Shown here piece after piece: positions 50,260 through 63,692 of a DNA stretch of 64,000 nt; the first letter of the stretch is position 1, and each line of letters opens with the position of its first letter. The notes under the pieces were generated by a model. That model saw only the letters and a program-made list of their open reading frames with translations, ran no database searches and had not been told where the DNA came from. A program made the translations under genes and the position numbers. Origin of the DNA: Acanthosepion esculentum (lineage: Eukaryota; Mollusca; Cephalopoda; Sepiida; Sepiidae); the NCBI GenBank assembly GCA_964036315.1, contig OZ038478.1:149445683-149509682 (forward strand), given 5' to 3'.

Positions 50260-53200
50260 AATGTAATATATAGACTAAAAGAAATCCACACTATAACAAA
50301 AAACGTAATGTTCATCCTTTATTCTTGCAGAGTAGATTCATATATCGTGACCAAATTAATATTTGGACACTCTGTCACTTTAATCTTATATTAGGATTGT
50401 GAATTTTAAAATGGCAAATTCCCCATGCCCCATTCCATATTTGCTATGCGAAAAATAATTTGTTTCATTTCAACTCAAACATTGCAAAAATGCTGGAATA
50501 ATTTTTTTCAAGACATATTTTGAAAAATAAATTATTAAATCTAGTCGGCATGAAGATGAAACTATATGTATACACATCTTAACTCTTAATCTCGCACATG
50601 ACAGAAATCGCGTTGCTCTTCGTTAAATATTTGAGTTTTCAAATTAATGATGATGACTACATTAACTATTTCCCTATAAGGAAACATATCTAATAAATAA
50701 ATAAAAATATAAACACAGATTGTTATCAATTATACTGTTCAAGTTTTCACTGATTTTACATATTATGTTTCTTTATAAATATATCTATTTTATTATTCCC
50801 ATTTTAGCTATTTTTATAGACATATAGGTGTCAACTTTTTCCATGATTCTGTATTTATTAAGCGGAATATTAAAAGCTACAACTGGCTGATGATTGTTGA
50901 AATACAATTGATCACCTCTTCAAGATTTATTTTAAATCTATTCCCCCTTCATAGGTCATTTACCGTTACTCAGAGCCATTTTATAATTATATCTCCGTTC
51001 TGATGTTGGTAGATCTTTACTTAGAGACAACGCCAGATCAGAAATAAAGACATGCATCCAAGTGTAAATTTAACTGTTTCTGCATTTCCTCCTGGCGCGC
51101 AATCATGGCGCGTTTTTATCTTTATATAGCATCGTATGTCCTCTTCTGCCAATATATGAATGTCATAATGTGTTGTACAGGTCAAACAGCGAGTTTTCGC
51201 TGTATAATCTGTTGCTTATTTAAAATGGAAAGACAGATTACTAAGGGCAATCTTGGTAACGTCCATTTTGGTTTCCTTACTTTCTAATTGATTATGTGTG
51301 TGTTTGTCTCTCTCTATCTGTGTGTGTGTGTGTGTGTGTTTGTGCGTGCATGTGTTTCGACTTCCATCTATATTTTTGTGCACCTATGGATTCTAAGGGC
51401 TTGTGTACGACTATGCATTATTTGTGACGGCGTATACGTTATTTCTTGTTTCTCTTCAGCAAAATGTTATTAAACGATTTTCATTAAATATACATTGTCG
51501 TACGTAAAATCTCGTTTTATTTCTTGTAAGCAATTGGCGGAAGCTGGCGTCTGTCGCCCACAATTATCTACTAATTTAATCACACAATTACGCCAGTTTT
51601 TCTCTGCATGTTTTGTTCTTGGCCTGAATTGAATATTTTCAACATAAACACGAACCAACTGATGCTAGATAAATGCAGGCACACTTTTATAGCAATGAAC
51701 GTTTCTACACACTACTATGCAGCTCAGTTTTGTTACATCTTTAATAAAATCTATTTGCTTTTTTGGCCTATGAAATATAAAATACCCGCCTGCAGGGACA
51801 CATTTTATTCCGTCATTAATTAGTCAAAGGAACGCACGGAAACATAATCGTATAGCGGTAATTAATAAATGCATATATCTAGTTTATCTTCCATATCCAC
51901 ACAGGTGATATATACAATTATTTCTGTTTCTATATGAAATAGACAAATGTAAAAAAATTATACAGGCACACGGCAATTTTTACTCATAAATGATTAATAA
52001 ATACACTAAATCTGGCGACGGGAGAATATCGTAAACCTGTTTGAAACTGTAAAGAATTCATTGCATCAACTTTCTGTTATTAAGCACCATACATTCTTTA
52101 GTGCTGGAAATTCTTAATCCATTTTCATTAATCAAACAAAATACTAACCCTTGCGATAAAGATGCGAAAAGAAGAAATAATTCTGAAACGCTAATTGCCG
52201 AACATCCTAAATGTAACAAAGTTTTCGGAAATTCTGGCACGGTAACAATGAATAGAAATGAAACTGACTCTTTCGTCGCTAGTGAAACAAAAGGCAGCTA
52301 AATACATTTGATTTATTGTTTTGAGTAGTAAACTGACATGTAATGTTAACAACTTGCAACATTGCGAAAGCCAAGCCTTCTATTTATGAACATGTTAAAT
52401 ATGAAGAAATATGGAGAAAGCACAACAACACCGGATAGACAGTATTTTCAATAAAATTAATTAAAAAAATCCCTCTATTTTCGTTTTCTCCTCACAATTA
52501 TTTCTACTTTTTTCTCCAGCAAAAGCAAGGGTTTCCTCGACATACTAACTCAACATTAAATATCTAGGCGAGGAAAAAAAACGATTTTCGTACACAAGAA
52601 CCAAAATATCTTATGTATACGCACAAGTTATGGACTTTAACTTTTGTATAAATATCGTCTGCTGAAAATGGTTAAAATGAGAGAATGCGCACAAGTTATT
52701 GACTATATATTTTGTTTAAGTATCGTCTGCTGATAATGTTTAAAAAGAGAGAATATCTTGTAATAAGAAGTTCAACATTGATGGTAGGTGTGTTTATCCG
52801 GGAATGAAATTACTGCTCATTGTTAAACAAGTAAAAATAACATGAAATATATTCGGATTCACGAAGTCAGCAGGTAGTAATATAATACATGGCACAAAAG
52901 CCTACTTGTTACAAAAGAAGTCTACGAAAAAAAATCATGTAACTTTCTCATATACTTTATTTTCATAACAATGATCACATTATGATTCCAAGGTATTTTT
53001 TTTAAATTATCAGAAAATCCAAAAAGTTCGTTCCCAATTTCTCTTGTAAATATAAAATGACAAATTAACCACAACTTGACACTGGCGTTAGTTTTGGTTC
53101 CAATTTTTGGTGTTTTAGATTGAAAAATTTCATTGTTTGATTGTAAGTCAGACTTCTTCTGAATGTTAACTATCTTTCCACAAATAGGTACCATGAACGT

Positions 53201-54725
53201 AGAGGAGGAAATATTTTTACCACATTATATTCAATAAATCACTCACTACATCTTTCCGAAACTTGTTCCATCTTTTCAGACGGTGAAAATGTGGTTAGTT
53301 ACCCTTCGGCATCAATGAAAATTCTATGCTTGCCGTCATGGATGATTTCAACGGAAGAGGTTGCTAATGTCTGAAAATTTATTGCTAAATCATCAGTCTT
53401 TCATTAATTTGAAGAGTATAGTGTTCAAGAAAGAGCTGATTTTGCCAAAATGAAAATGTGTTATTTTGCGCCACGATGACGCAAGACTGTGTATTGGAAA
53501 ACAGACCTTACAGAAGCTAAAATATTTGAAATAAGAAACCCTCCAGTAGCGACAGTTTTCTCCTGATATAACACCATCTGTAGTTCATTTGTTCCCGAAT
53601 ACCCGGAACAATTTAAGTGACAAGATTATAACTGTATATTAAGTTGAAAACTACGTCTAAACTTTATTCCAACATAAAAAAGTTTGTACGAAAATAACAA
53701 AAACAAGCGATTAAAACGCCGAAAGATAGCTGATCAGAAGTATAAATGTATGTTATTAAACAATTAAAGGCGTACAGACGAAATTATTTGAAATTGACAA
53801 GGATTTCCCATTTCACTGAAGCAGGCGTAAAACACAAGAAAGCGTTATCGACCAATTTATCTCCTTTTTCTTTCTTCTTATTACGTTTGCTGTCGTTTTC
53901 TCACTGAACGCAACAATTCCTGACATGTCGTTGTCTTCAGTCTAACGTAGCAATCAAAACAGAAGAGACGATTATTTATCCGACTTACTGGCAAGGCATA
54001 ACGCACGAGCTAACTAACCATCAGTGTGACAATCAAAATTGTAATTTGTTTAATATCTATGGCTGACAAGACTGTGCCTTATATAAAATTCAAACAAAAA
54101 TATACACAGCAGAAGAAAACCGTCTAGAAAATTTCTGACAACTACAGATTTTGGCACCTTTGAAACACTCTTCTCATTTTAACAAATAAAAAAAGGCTCC
54201 CAAAGTAGATTCGTGAATACATTTTTTATTGTCTGCATGCAAATGGTTATTTCCACTGAAGAATTTTTTTAACGCTCGAAGATTATTTACAAAATGGCAC
54301 GGGAAAAAAAATCTCAAAGATTTTCAAGACATTATGGACAAAAGACGATCAAGTAAATTAATGAAAACAATAGCGGAAAGAATGAATCCAAAAATATTTG
54401 CAGCCAAACAGACAGAATATTTAAACTTCATGTAAATGATTCAAAATTAATGTAAAATAAGTCGGTTTAAATTGCATTACTTATAGATGCTGCAGAAAAT
54501 GATTAAGATCTTTCTCTATGTCATTTATGCTCACATTTCCGACTCGTAACGATGAGCATCATCCTTTACTCGTAAATCGTTTTTTTTTAATCTTGTTCCA
54601 CAATTTTCCCTCCTCACCTATTTTACATTAGGCCAAAGTTTTTCTTCACACGAAATATTCGCGAAAGACTCATAAAGAAAAAATGCTTCGTGCATTTTTA
54701 AATCGGTATTTATGTTCGCTGCTAT
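50260..54725. other. Long AT-rich unassigned region
   Basis: About 4.5 kb without a recognisable gene or element. It contains a short (GT)n at 51318-51341 and a diverged direct repeat (tatcgtctgctgaaaatggt at about 52656, tatcgtctgctgataatgtt at about 52721). Confidence 0.5.
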
Positions 54726-54735
54726 TGTTCTTGTT

Positions 54736-54739
54736 CATA

Positions 54740-54827
<88 letters not shown>

Positions 54828-54855
54828 TATGTGTGTGTGTTTGTGTGTGAGTGCG
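54736..54855. repeat. (TA)n(GT)n microsatellite
   Basis: About 90 bp of TA then GT, upstream of LINE copy B. Confidence 0.97.
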
Positions 54856-54889
54856 CGCGTGTGTGTATGGATATATAGGCTTATATATC

Positions 54890-57071
54890 GTCTACTCAAA
54901 GTTTTTCCCCTTCTCTTGAACATGAGAAGAGGCTCATACTTTGTTTTATGTTTAGGAATATGTTCGCGGATCTTTTATATTTCTCTGGCCTCAGTAGCAG
55001 TACTGTCGTGGATATCTTACGATGTGTGCATTCTCTGGTAACTTGTCTTCTTACTGAGGCTACTGGGTTGACAGTTTTCTGGTTGCTGTTCCTGACTGGT
55101 AGTAAGGAGCCCTAACTCTTGTATTACGTCTTGAACGGTTTCTCGGATCAACAGTTGCAAAATATCGAGGTGCTAGCAGTGACATATCGGGCATGGAAGG
55201 GTGCCCCTGCACACATCTACGGTGGGCAGCCCTGAAGCCAGATTATGTTGCGGTCTGCATCAGCTCATTTCTGTCCATGTTACATACGATGGCATTCTGC
55301 TTCTATTACGTTAGAACTTTTTTCATTACCAACATAACTCAGCATAACCATAACCAATAAAAGATAATCTTAAACCAGCTCACAAAAAACTCACCTAAAC
55401 CTGCTAACATTCCCATTTCCAACATCCGTGGCATTCGAAGCACCATCTGCTGTGGGGAATTGTTCCTCGTTGAAAAGTCTCCTGATATGCTAGCTCTCTG
55501 TGAGACGAAAAATGAACTCATTAATCCCCTTCTCTCAGTACACGATTCCCGGTTACATTCCTCTCTTTGGAACGGAATCTAAAATCCACATGCACAGCAT
55601 AGGAGTTTATGCCCGGCACCATCTCCCACTGGATAAGGAATTCTCTCTTGAATCTACAGACAATCCATATATCTCCTCAATTCTGTAAGCTATCTCTTTT
55701 GTATCTGTTATTCTCCTTCCTCCCAAGACTCTGGTTTACTCGATAGCATTTCCGATAATATAAACAAGGCTATCTCTCTACATCTGTTTGCACACATAAT
55801 CGTGTCAGGTGACTTTAACGCCAACAATACCAGGTGGCTTAAACACTCTGTAACTGACGCGTCTCTGACATACAAACCCGTAACGTTTCGATCACGCAAA
55901 CCCTCACACAAGTGGTTGAGTTTCCTATGCGTTTCCCCAGTAACCTTGACATTAATGCTTCCCTTTTCGATCTCTGTTTTGCCTCCATCCCTGACTCGTG
56001 TTGAGCCACGTAGCTCTGTGCTTTTGGCAACTCTGATCATGCTGTAGTGTGTGTTAACATGTCCTATTCCTCCCCCAGCAAAGAACATCCTAGTAACTTT
56101 ATGTTATCAACGAGCAGATTGGAAATCTTTCAATGATTTACTTCACGACGTCTCCTGGAATGTAGTTTTTAATCACCACGTTCAAAAATGTCTGTCTGAG
56201 GTTTCCTCCTGGGTAAAAGCTGGCAACGAGCCTTTTATCCCTGCAAGAAAATATAAGTTTAAATCGCGCTTATCTCCTTCGTTCTCAGCTGCTTGCTCAG
56301 TTGCTATTGCCCAGAGGAAACACTTTTTCCATCTTTACAGTGTCGACATGTCTGATTGCAACACATGTCTCTTTGCCTGCGCCAGTAATGAGTGCAAGTG
56401 TGTCCTTAATAAAGGGAACTTTCTATTTTCTGAAAGAATGAAACGACGTATTTCATCTCGTAACTTTGTTTCTAAGGATTATGAGCAGCTCTGCAAGCGC
56501 GTTCTGAACAACAGTAATCCACAATACCTCCTCTATTTTAAGGTCCTGACTTCCTCAGCTGAAGACTTTTGCTCACAAATTCTCGTCCATTTTAACGCTC
56601 AAATCATCAGGAGTAACCACACCTGATTTTCCCCCTAGAACTGAGGTTCTATTGTGTGAGATGAACATTAACCCATCGATGTTATTGAACATCGTCTCTA
56701 ACTTAGACTTCCATAATGCAAGTGGCGGGAACGGTATACCAGCCATAATCCTGAAGACATTTTTTCCTGAACTGGCACCAGTCCTCTCCAAACTATATAA
56801 GTATTGCCTCAGAGATTCAGGCTTTCCGGCCTGTTGGAAGGCCTCATCTGTTGTCCTTGTTTTTAAGAAAACCTGGAGACCATTCTGGCATATTTAATTA
56901 TAGTCCTATAAGTCTCCTGCTATTATTCGTTAAAGTCTTCGAGGATGTAATCAATGCCAAAGTTGTTAAGCACCTTATATCCCATGATCTGCTCTCTGAC
57001 AAGAAACATGTTTGTTTTGCTTTGCCCGGTCTACCACTGACGTGCTCACGTCCATAACTGAATTTGTATAC
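54890..57071 (+). pseudogene. Jockey-like LINE copy B: 5' UTR, endonuclease, RT (first part)
   Basis: The 5' UTR (54890-55340) matches copy A. The endonuclease region has ISNIRGIRSTI-like sequence (about 55415), YTIPGYIPLFG (about 55540) and VSGDFNANNTRWLKHS (about 55800-55850), where the GDFN catalytic motif is intact. The linker frame 56051-56626 reads RADWKSFNDLLHDVSWN, FSAACSVAIAQRKHFFHLY and RMKRRISSRNF. The RT starts near 56640-56900 with the GNGIPAIILKTFFPELAPVL and KLYKYCLRDSGFPACWKASS blocks, then SPISLLLLFVKVFEDVI (about 56900-56950) and HDLLSDKKHVCFA. At about 57070 an internal deletion removes the catalytic RT core, joining STADVLTS-like sequence to the C-terminal part. Confidence 0.87.
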
Positions 57072-57812
<741 letters not shown>

Positions 57813-58328
57813 CAGAATTCCTAATTTTTTTCTGGTATCAGAAAATATTGATCAAATTCTCTTTCATTAATTGATCATCTACTCCTGTCCGTCTTACAAT
57901 TCATTCATATGGAAGTTCAATATTAAGAATAAGAAAAAGAACCAAGAGTAAAATAATTGTAAAGCAGCCCATATCCATTATCGTGTTTCATATCTAGCGA
58001 TTATTGGGACGAAATAACCTAACGTAATTTTATGCGATATACTCCATATTTTAATATTCCTAATTTCCCCCTTGGCGAATGAGATTATTAATGACATGTT
58101 CTGATTATTACATAGAATATAAAAAGTCACTATGCCTTAAACACAGCCACTACGATATATCTTGGTTATTTAAAATATCTAATAACTTCATACTTAAAGA
58201 GTGGAATATGCTAGAGGCATTCGGACGTGGGAGTCATCCAGGATTTTTAAAAAATCAACATTCTCACCATTCGGATGTCATAGCGATGGCCAGGTTCATA
58301 CAGCATATCATCAATAACGTAAAACCCA

Positions 58329-58559
58329 TCGAATTGATAAAGTTTAATTCTGATCCCCTTGAGTTTGGGATTATATCAGCAGAAGGGGCTTGAAGGCAAT
58401 TCAGTGTCTATGTGAGATGATAGATAAATTTGATCCGATTGAATCGTTACTGGCATACAAGTGTACTCCGGCGAGTATAAATATGACCAGGGCCACAAGA
58501 TGAATAATGCATGAAAGTTGCAATGAACGTCATAGCAATGTCACGTCGACTTAACTAGC
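58329..58559. other. Unassigned
   Basis: Possibly a continuation of the next LINE relic; no clear motif. Confidence 0.3.
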
Positions 58560-59100
58560 ACCGGATATGGTAATCAGCAAGGGTTCTCTTCCTATTTCAT
58601 TCCAGCATTTACATCCAACTGCTGGAACGAGTAACAGACCCAGAGAATTCCAGCTGCTATGCGATCGGAATGATCATATTAAGTCAAATAATCTACCTGA
58701 AATACCGTATCCCTGAAGCTGAGGAAGGAGATTTGATTAAAGCTTCAAAGACTTTGCCAAAGAGTGGTCGGAGGCCAGATACGATGGTATGTAGATGGGA
58801 CAGAAGGGTCTCCTTAATTGTTAAATTGAGGTAAAATACATGAGGACTTCCACCAGCCTGGAAAACAAGATTCATTGTGTCAGTAGTTATATAATTTGGA
58901 GAGGCCAGGGTATCCCGTCTCCATCTCTAGACTTATGGGAGTCTAATTTAGCGATGATGCCTGGGACCAAAAACGGGTTTATGTACAAAACGCTCAACAC
59001 AGCCTCAGTTCTAGCTGTGGGGGGAATCAAGTGTGGGTACACTGGATGAGTCAAGCGTTGAGCTGGATGAGAATTCCCTAGCAAAGCACTCAGCCATTTT
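58560..59100 (-). pseudogene. Jockey-like LINE RT relic, minus strand
   Basis: The minus frame from 59084 reads PPTARTEAVLSVLYINPFL followed by IIAKLDSHKSRDGDGIPWPL. This matches the block just before the RT palm in copy B (TEVLL..MNINPSML, then SNLDFHNASGGNGIP). A later GLRPLFGKVFEALIKS segment (about 58790-58735) matches the SLL..VKVFEDVINAK block. It is short and full of stops. Confidence 0.7.
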
Positions 59101-59150
59101 AAGCTGAGGAAGTCAGGACCTCAAATTAGATATTGATGGTTTGCTGTTGT

Positions 59151-59190
59151 GTTGAAACTTGGCGTATTGTTCGTTCTACTTCGTTGCCAT
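59151..59190 (-). repeat. Extra Ty3 leader unit beyond the Ty3-3 3' LTR
   Basis: Forty bases equal one 41-bp LTR-end/primer-site-like unit of the Ty3-2 leader (gttgaaacttggcgtat and tcgttctacttcgttgccat). It lies on the far side of the 3' LTR, where host DNA would be expected. Confidence 0.8.
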
Positions 59191-59477
59191 TGTTGAAACT
59201 TGACTCATTGTTGAATCTTGACTAATGCATGGAATAATAATGCAAACACAAAATGTAGTTAGAATAAAATGTATTGAAACAAGAAAGTGTACACAATATT
59301 TACATATAGTCTTTTGTATATTCCTTGGAAGACCGTTCCTGAAGAATGTGTTGACTAAGTCGCAGTCGGGCAGAGTCTCTAGTTGGATCTCTGTATTCGT
59401 CTCCATGTCTTCCGGTACCAACCATATTTATATCGTCGGTACTCCGCTATGCAAATTAGGTGGATCCTACCACAACA
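59191..59477 (-). repeat. Ty3-3 3' LTR (287 bp)
   Basis: Homologous to 14686-14974, slightly diverged. On the minus strand the polypurine run is next to it at about 59478-59495. Confidence 0.9.
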
Positions 59478-59603
59478 CCCCTCTCCCAAGCCTTGGAATC
59501 CTTTTGGATTTCAAACTGGCTTCTTATATGGGATGATGATTATGGTTATTTCTTTGTAGATCCCCTTTGCATACTTCATATGTATATGTCAATCTGCTTA
59601 GTT

Positions 59604-60624
59604 TTAATATATTTTCCGTTTTGGATTCACGTCCAATGGGTCCGTGAACTTTCGTTTCCTACCGGATCTTCTCGGTTCAAGAGTATTCTGCGGAGGTTCT
59701 ACTTGAAAAATATCATACATTACATCAATGGGATCTTCCTCCTCATCCTGTATACTCTCTTCATGCTCTAGAACGTAACATTTTTTGAGTTGGTTCTGCT
59801 GCCTTTTATGAGTATTCTTTGGCCCTTTAATTATGTAAATCAGGTCACCGATTCTCTTGTCCATTATGCCTCGCTCCCAGAACTCAACGTTGTTTCTATA
59901 GCACTTGAAAAACACCTTCTCTCCGGGGGTGTATCGTTTTCTAGCTGTATACATAGTGTTCTTTATTCTATTTCTTCCTGGCAAAAGCTTGTCAAACACT
60001 GACTTAATTTTCCTAGCGAACATTAGTTCAGCTGGTGCCATGTTTGATTGTGTTCTCTGGTTTGGCGTGATTCTGTATACTTGTAGGAATTGCTGAAGCG
60101 CCTTATCCGTTGGAACTCCTGAGGCTTTCTTCAGAGCGCGCTTTAACGTATCGACAAATCTTTCTGCGAGTCCATTGGATCTCGGATGATACAGCGGCGT
60201 CGTTATGTGGTTAATTTGATATAACTCACAAAATTCCTTAAATTCGTCAGAAGTGAAGTGTGTACCATTGTCACTCACAATACACTCTGGCACACCGAAC
60301 CCTGCAAACAGCGAAATCAATGTGTAATCTTTCCCACGGATGATCCGTCTTTGGCCATGATTTGTGTACTATAGGTTGTGCCTTAGCTGCTAACGCACAC
60401 CCTTTACATCGATGAACCATGTTTTCGATATCCACATCCATTTCTTTCCAATATACAAAGCTTCGCATTAAGTTTTTTGTTCTATTAATCCCCGGGTGAC
60501 CCATATGAAAGTCCCGTGGGATTCTTTTCTGCAACTTTTTTGGTACTACTACTCTCTCACCATATAATAAAATTCCGTCACAAATTGAATAAATCTCCTG
60601 AACTTTTTGGTCATTTGCTACCAT
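59604..60624 (-). pseudogene. Ty3-3 integrase with internal deletion
   Basis: The frame 60624-60271 contains the HMGHPG and CKGC zinc-binding parts and HIDFA with the first catalytic Asp. The frame 60320-59604 resumes with GFGVPECIVSDNGTHF (second Asp), GLAERF (Glu), and the full C-terminal domain to the basic tail RRSGRKRK, open to the end. Relative to Ty3-2 about 116 bp is missing between the two parts (positions equivalent to about 15794-15909), probably through an AG microhomology. That shortens the first catalytic spacing and shifts the frame, so this integrase cannot be active. Confidence 0.92.
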
Positions 60625-60669
60625 TTTACTTTTTATTCCTAAAATGAAATCATCGCTTTCAGCTTCTTT

Positions 60670-61437
60670 TTAGATTTCCTTTGATGTAACCGGTAGCTCT
60701 CTTACAATGTTGTTTACCATGCTTTTCACCTCATAATCTGCTTTGATAATTGCAATAATTGATTCTTCGAATCCTTCATCTTGACTCGGTACGAGTCTTG
60801 ATAAAGTATCCGCATCAATTATATTTTTGGATGATAGGTGCTTTATGTGAAAATCATAATTGAGAAGAATGGTTCCCCATCTTAACAGTCGATTTGCCGT
60901 GTAAACGGGTAACCCTTTCTTTGACCCAAAAATAGTGATCAGAGGTTTATGATCCGTTTCTAACATGAATTGTCTGCCGTAGATGTGTCTATGAAATTTT
61001 GTTATGGCAAAAATGATACTCAGCGCCTCCTTTGCTATCTGTGAATAACTTCGCTCTCCTGGGAGTAATGCCCTCGAAGCATGCGCAATCGGTTTTCTAG
61101 AACCATCTGGCATTATGTGTTGAATACATGCTCCTACCCCGTATGAACTAGCATCACTTGCCACTACAATATCAAGTTTAGGATTGTAATGGGTTAAAAA
61201 GAGGTCGGACGTAAGCATTTTCTTTATTTCATCAAAGGCTTTTTGACATTCTACCGTCCATTCCCATGCCTTGTCTTTTTTCAGTAGTTCATTCAACAGA
61301 GCTCTTAGATTGTATTCCTTTAATGAACGCTTGATAATAGTTTGCGAGCCCCAGAAAACTCTGTAGTGTCGCCACGTTAGTGGGCGTCGGCATGTTTCTA
61401 ATCGCAATGGACCTTTCCGGATCTGGAAATCTGCCAT
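60670..61437 (-). pseudogene. Ty3-3 RNase H domain
   Basis: One open frame covers the end of the RT thumb (LRALLNELLKKDKAWEW, ECQKAFDEIKKML) and a complete RNase H domain with DIVVASDASSYGVGA, AKEALSIIFAI and LETDHKPLITIF. It ends in VTSKEI at a nonsense codon (60670), with the same frame continuing into the integrase. The Glu in IEKEAL of Ty3-2 reads as IAKEAL here, one residue before the conserved KEAL. Confidence 0.92.
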
Positions 61438-62058
61438 TTTTGTTGATTATGTGACCTAAATATTTAATTTCCTCCAAACCAAATTCGCACTTTGATTCTT
61501 TGACTTTAAATCCAAAGTCCTGAATCTTTTTAAATACTTGATTGAGGTGCTCTCGATGTTCGTCGACGTTTGCACTCCTTACTATAATGTCATCTAAGTA
61601 GGCACACGCTAAGTCTAAATCATTCAACATGACGTCCATAGCTTGTTGAAAAATGGCTGGTGCCATTTTAATACCAAAAGGAAGCCTGTTGTACTTGAAT
61701 AAACCCCTATGCGTGTTTATCCCTATTAACTTCGAACATTCTTCTTCGACGGGAATTTGGAGATAGGCATCTGATAAGTCGATTTTTGAAAAATCACTCC
61801 GCCATTTAGCTTGTTAAAAATCTCCTCCGGACTCGGTAACGGGTAATGGTAGTCCTTAATTACCGAGTTCAACCCTGTCGAAAAATCAACGCAGACTCTG
61901 ATTTGGTTTGATTTCTTTTTTATGCACACAATCGGCGCAGCCCATGAATTAGATTCTACTTTTGAAATAATTCTCATTTTTTCCAACCTATCAAGTTCTT
62001 CGTTAACTTTCTCTACACTTGCGAAAGGCACGTTACGTTTCTTTTTAAAAATAGGCAT
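61289..62058 (-). pseudogene. Ty3-3 reverse transcriptase domain
   Basis: Frame 62058-61726 has KKKRNVPFASVEKVNEELDR, WAAPIVCIKKKSNQIRVCVD and GVIF, then shifts because an A-run is one base shorter than in Ty3-2 (about 61787). Frame 61666-61289 holds the catalytic AYLDDIIVRS box, EFGLEEIKYLGHIINKNGR and ANYYQAFIKG. YLDD is intact. A small deletion near 61318 shifts the frame again at YNLRA. Confidence 0.93.
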
Positions 62059-62069
62059 AGTATTTTCCT

Positions 62070-62606
62070 TTAATTCAAATCTAGTTTCAAACTTGTTACA
62101 TCTTCCAAGACCAGGTGTGAAGGTTTCCGGAAACTTTTCTTTAATTCATCTTTAATGTCCTGTCTTGTTTGCGTATTACTTTCTACTTTTCTACAGAATG
62201 AGTTTAACGGTTTATCCCACAATTCGAATGTTTCAATAAAATCTGTACCCAACAAGTTTTCTCCATTTTTCAGAATGAAAACTTTTATTTTTTTAACGAT
62301 CACGTTCAATTTCATGGGAAGTACAACCTCGCCTTCGAAGTTAATTTCCTTTCCAGTTACCGTTCGAGCGAGTTTCGTTGACTTCATTATTGTAGGTCTT
62401 TTTAACATTTTCCATGTTTTATCGTTCATTATTGTTAAATCTGACCCCGAATCGAGTTGAAATTTGATATTCTTTTTGAATATTTCAGTCGTCACATATT
62501 TCCTCAAATCTCTATCTGATTTGATATTCGAATTTGTTTGTCTAATTCGGCTATTGACTTTTTTCGTTTTACAACACGATCCTTTGTGACCATTCTTTTG
62601 GCACAC
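62070..62606 (-). pseudogene. Ty3-3 zinc knuckle, protease and linker
   Basis: CQKNGHKGSCC zinc knuckle, then the protease core FQLDSGSDLTIMND with D-S-G intact, ARTVTG, and the linker LLGTDFIETFELWDKPLNSF. The A-run that is broken in Ty3-2 at 17885 is intact here, showing the ancestral frame. A frameshift occurs at about 62135. Confidence 0.92.
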
Positions 62607-62615
62607 GAAACATTT

Positions 62616-63692
62616 CTAATTTCTATATGGGCAATTTACCTCCCAATGTCTTTCGTTACAACGTCTGCAATTATATGGTGGGACCTTTTTTCCATACTCG
62701 TTCTTTTTATTTTCTTGTCTATTTTTAAAATACGCCGAATTTTTACTCCAATTTTTTTCTGATGGGTACTTTGACTGTTTTTTTATTTTTTTAATATAAG
62801 CAATGCCAGCTTCTTCGATTTTTTGCGACTCTTTCTTTAAACTTACGGCCCGTTGACACTCCTCTGCTAACCTTTGCAGGGTAAGGCCTTGTTCAGATTC
62901 GAGTTTAGACAAAACTCTACGTCTTATTTCAGCACTCTTACTGGATACCAGTCCCTGAGCAAAAATTAAGCACTTGAATGCTTCAACCGTAATCTCTGCC
63001 AATCTGAAATTGTTCACTATAGATGCATATGTTAAGTAATCCTGATCGTCGGATTTAGAGACATTCATGCATAACCATCGCTTATGCCAAAGCGACATAT
63101 TTGCTCCAAACAGCTCTTTTAGCAATTTCACTGTTTCCGATAATTCCAATTCAGTTGTTTTTCTCGGTAGAATAAAATCTACAAATTTGCTATGTTCTGC
63201 TGTACCTAGCTTTCTTAGTAATAGACTGACTTTTCTTGAATTCGACCAGTTTTCACAGTCTGTGTAGAAAATATCTTCATATCGTTTAAAGTACGCTTCA
63301 AACGTTTTTTCTTCGTCTGGCATATAGTTGAAAGTTTCCATCGAATTAAATATGGTGTTAATAGAATATGAAGAATTTCCTTCATTTGCCTGATAGTTGT
63401 TTAATTTCTCCAGTGTTAACTTTTGAATTTCTAAAAGTCTTTCATCTTACTTTTCTTGATATTTTTGTTGTCTTTCATCTTGTTTATCTTGATATTTTTG
63501 CTGTGCTATCTGTTGTTCTTGATATTTTTCATCTTGCTTTTCTTGATATCTTTGCTGTGCTATCTGTTGTTCCCTTATTAATAAGGCAAACTGTTCATGC
63601 TGACTTTGTTGACTCAACTGCTGGGATTTGAATAATTCAGATATGACTTTGGATAGTTCATCCATTTTTAGCTGATAGTGTTCATGCAACAA
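62616..63692 (-). pseudogene. Ty3-3 gag with two nonsense codons
   Basis: ATG at 63692; a Gln-rich coiled-coil region whose QEKQDE/QQIAQQ repeats differ in number and order from Ty3-2. A nonsense codon lies at 63447, then the same frame resumes with ETFNYMPDEEKTFEAYFKRY and the whole capsid-like region, lacking four residues (RHCD) found in Ty3-2, to a zinc knuckle CRRCNERHWEVNC. A second nonsense codon at 62616 separates it from the next zinc knuckle and protease, which are in the same frame. Confidence 0.93.

Noticed and set aside
50885..50925. Hammerhead-like CTGATGATTG...GAAA at 50.89 kb
   Set aside because: GAAA falls inside the would-be stem II loop and no cleavage triplet or stem I partner is present.
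54229..54435. 68-codon lysine-rich protein
   Set aside because: Composition fits AT-rich noncoding DNA; no start context, splice signals or domain.
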